Origin: CAZFER01 sp964517495
GTDB taxonomy: Bacteria > Hinthialibacterota > Hinthialibacteria > Hinthialibacterales > Hinthialibacteraceae
Length of the DNA: 62,374 nt
Assembly (NCBI GenBank): GCA_964517495.1
Contig: CAZFER010000034.1
Coordinates: 1 to 62,374, forward strand
Direction: 5' to 3'
The notes beneath the pieces are model-generated. The model was not told the DNA's origin. It saw only the letters and a list, made by a program, of their open reading frames with translations, and made no database searches. The position numbers and the translations under genes were made by a program. Below, one piece after another: positions 61,947-62,374 of this stretch; position 1 is the first letter of the stretch, and each line of letters opens with the position of its first letter.

Positions 61947-62374
61947 TTAATTCTTAAATTCTTTAATCCGCTGCTTTATTTCAGCCAGTGAATCCATTTT
62001 GAGAGCATGCAACCTGAGTTCCCTCAAGAAAGATAGATCATCTATGCTATTGATTGATTCTATCAGAGATGCCGAGACCCTACTAAACCTTACGCGTAAT
62101 ATGTCTATTATGGTAGTCTGGGCTTCTTTTATACTCCCTTTTTGTTCCCCTCTTTTTTCCCCTCGTTTTTCCCCTCGTTTTTCACCTCGTTTTTCCCCTC
62201 GTTTTTCGGCAATTTCTTCAAATGGTGCGAGAACAGGCATTTTCTTTTCCTCCTGGTATTCATAGACTTTATTCATGAACATTTTCTCCAAATCAGCTGG
62301 CAATGTCATCATGATATCGATAAATCTTATGAGAGATGCTATAACGTTTAAGGGAAAGCCCTGATTCATCATTT
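61947..62374 (-). CDS. C-terminal part of an Rpn / PD-(D/E)XK transposase-like protein (5' end outside window)
   Basis: The frame is open to the window edge, so the N-terminus is missing. The visible 142 residues include EKMFMNKVYEYQEEKKMPVL, five EKRGE-type units and a helical tail (LRVRFSRVSASLIESINSID, LRELRLHALKMDSLAEIKQR). This C-terminal layout is common in Rpn-family recombination-promoting nucleases, which are mobile-element-linked. The nuclease core would lie beyond 62374. Confidence 0.6.
   Translation of the reverse strand, partial: MMNQGFPLNVIASLIRFIDIMMTLPADLEKMFMNKVYEYQEEKKMPVLAPFEEIAEKRGEKRGEKRGEKRGEKRGEQKGSIKEAQTTIIDILRVRFSRVSASLIESINSIDDLSFLRELRLHALKMDSLAEIKQRIKEFKN
62146..62208. 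repeat. Tandem 12-nt repeat encoding KRGE units
   Basis: About five near-identical units of CCCCTCGTTTTT (plus strand) occur in a row inside the partial Rpn-like gene, encoding EKRG repeats. It is slippage-prone and its length probably varies between strains. Confidence 0.8.

Noticed and set aside
62142..62351. Plus-strand frames of repeated Phe-Ser-Pro near the right edge.
   Set aside because: They are the antisense of the KRGE-coding tandem repeat in the partial Rpn-like gene.

Overview
The window comes from a Gram-negative, free-living heterotroph with moderately low GC. It encodes a TonB-dependent receptor, lipoproteins, LPS heptosyltransferase-type and UDP-GlcNAc epimerase genes, Tat-exported proteins and many secreted proteins. 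A Cys-type sulfatase, a PD40/CxxCH/formylglycine-enzyme-like fusion, dockerin-like Pro/Thr-linked proteins, an alpha-2-macroglobulin and a bacterial deoxyhypusine-synthase-like enzyme together recall Planctomycetes/PVC-type or candidate-phylum bacteria. I cannot name the lineage from sequence alone. No tRNA, rRNA or CRISPR array was seen.

Region 1 (1-4.4 kb, mostly minus strand): a truncated deoxyhypusine-synthase-like gene, a B12-binding radical SAM enzyme with its own terminator, and, upstream on the same strand, an unlisted 50-residue peptide with no Lys or Arg that could be the enzyme's substrate. Region 2 (4.4-9.8 kb) is the most striking part. Two NtrC-like palindromes 31 bp apart precede a sigma-54 promoter, which precedes about 670 bp of non-coding DNA filled with degenerate 12-nt-phased GTACGGCATC repeats and closed by a strong intrinsic terminator. 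Directly downstream lie a globin-coupled sensor histidine kinase, an overlapping NtrC-family regulator and a TRAP-transporter large subunit. The layout resembles a sigma-54-driven regulatory (sponge-type) RNA next to its own two-component system.

Region 3 (9.8-31 kb): a frameshifted PIN-toxin pair, sulfatase, fuculokinase-like kinase, photolyase, a TerB-like protein, a false assembly gap (100 N flanked by identical 55-bp ends), a STAS protein, an unusual HEXXGHXXGXXH secreted protein, PEP carboxylase, a membrane histidine kinase, wecB, a queuosine-precursor transporter, purF, a heptosyltransferase and two secreted proteins. Region 4 (31.4-40 kb): a guanylate-kinase-like protein, then an ECF sigma factor / membrane anti-sigma-like / alpha-2-macroglobulin operon ending at a clear terminator.

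Region 5 (40-54.8 kb): ribulokinase, a second NtrC-type regulator, a Tat-signal DegT aminotransferase, and a secreted beta-helix protein followed by a lipoprotein-TonB receptor operon. The latter two transcription units share an identical operator layout of three hexamers in 11-bp phase (Pho-box-like). A sugar:H+ symporter and a Tat-signal protein follow. Region 6 (54.8-62.4 kb): a 1.1-kb gene-free stretch with a dense series of RNA-like hairpins, a TauE/SafE permease, a TatD DNase that seems to start at AUU, the large PD40/CxxCH/FGE fusion, a degenerate nucleotidyltransferase and a truncated Rpn/PD-(D/E)XK-type protein with KRGE repeats. A family of short GC-rich inverted-repeat elements is scattered through the intergenic spaces.
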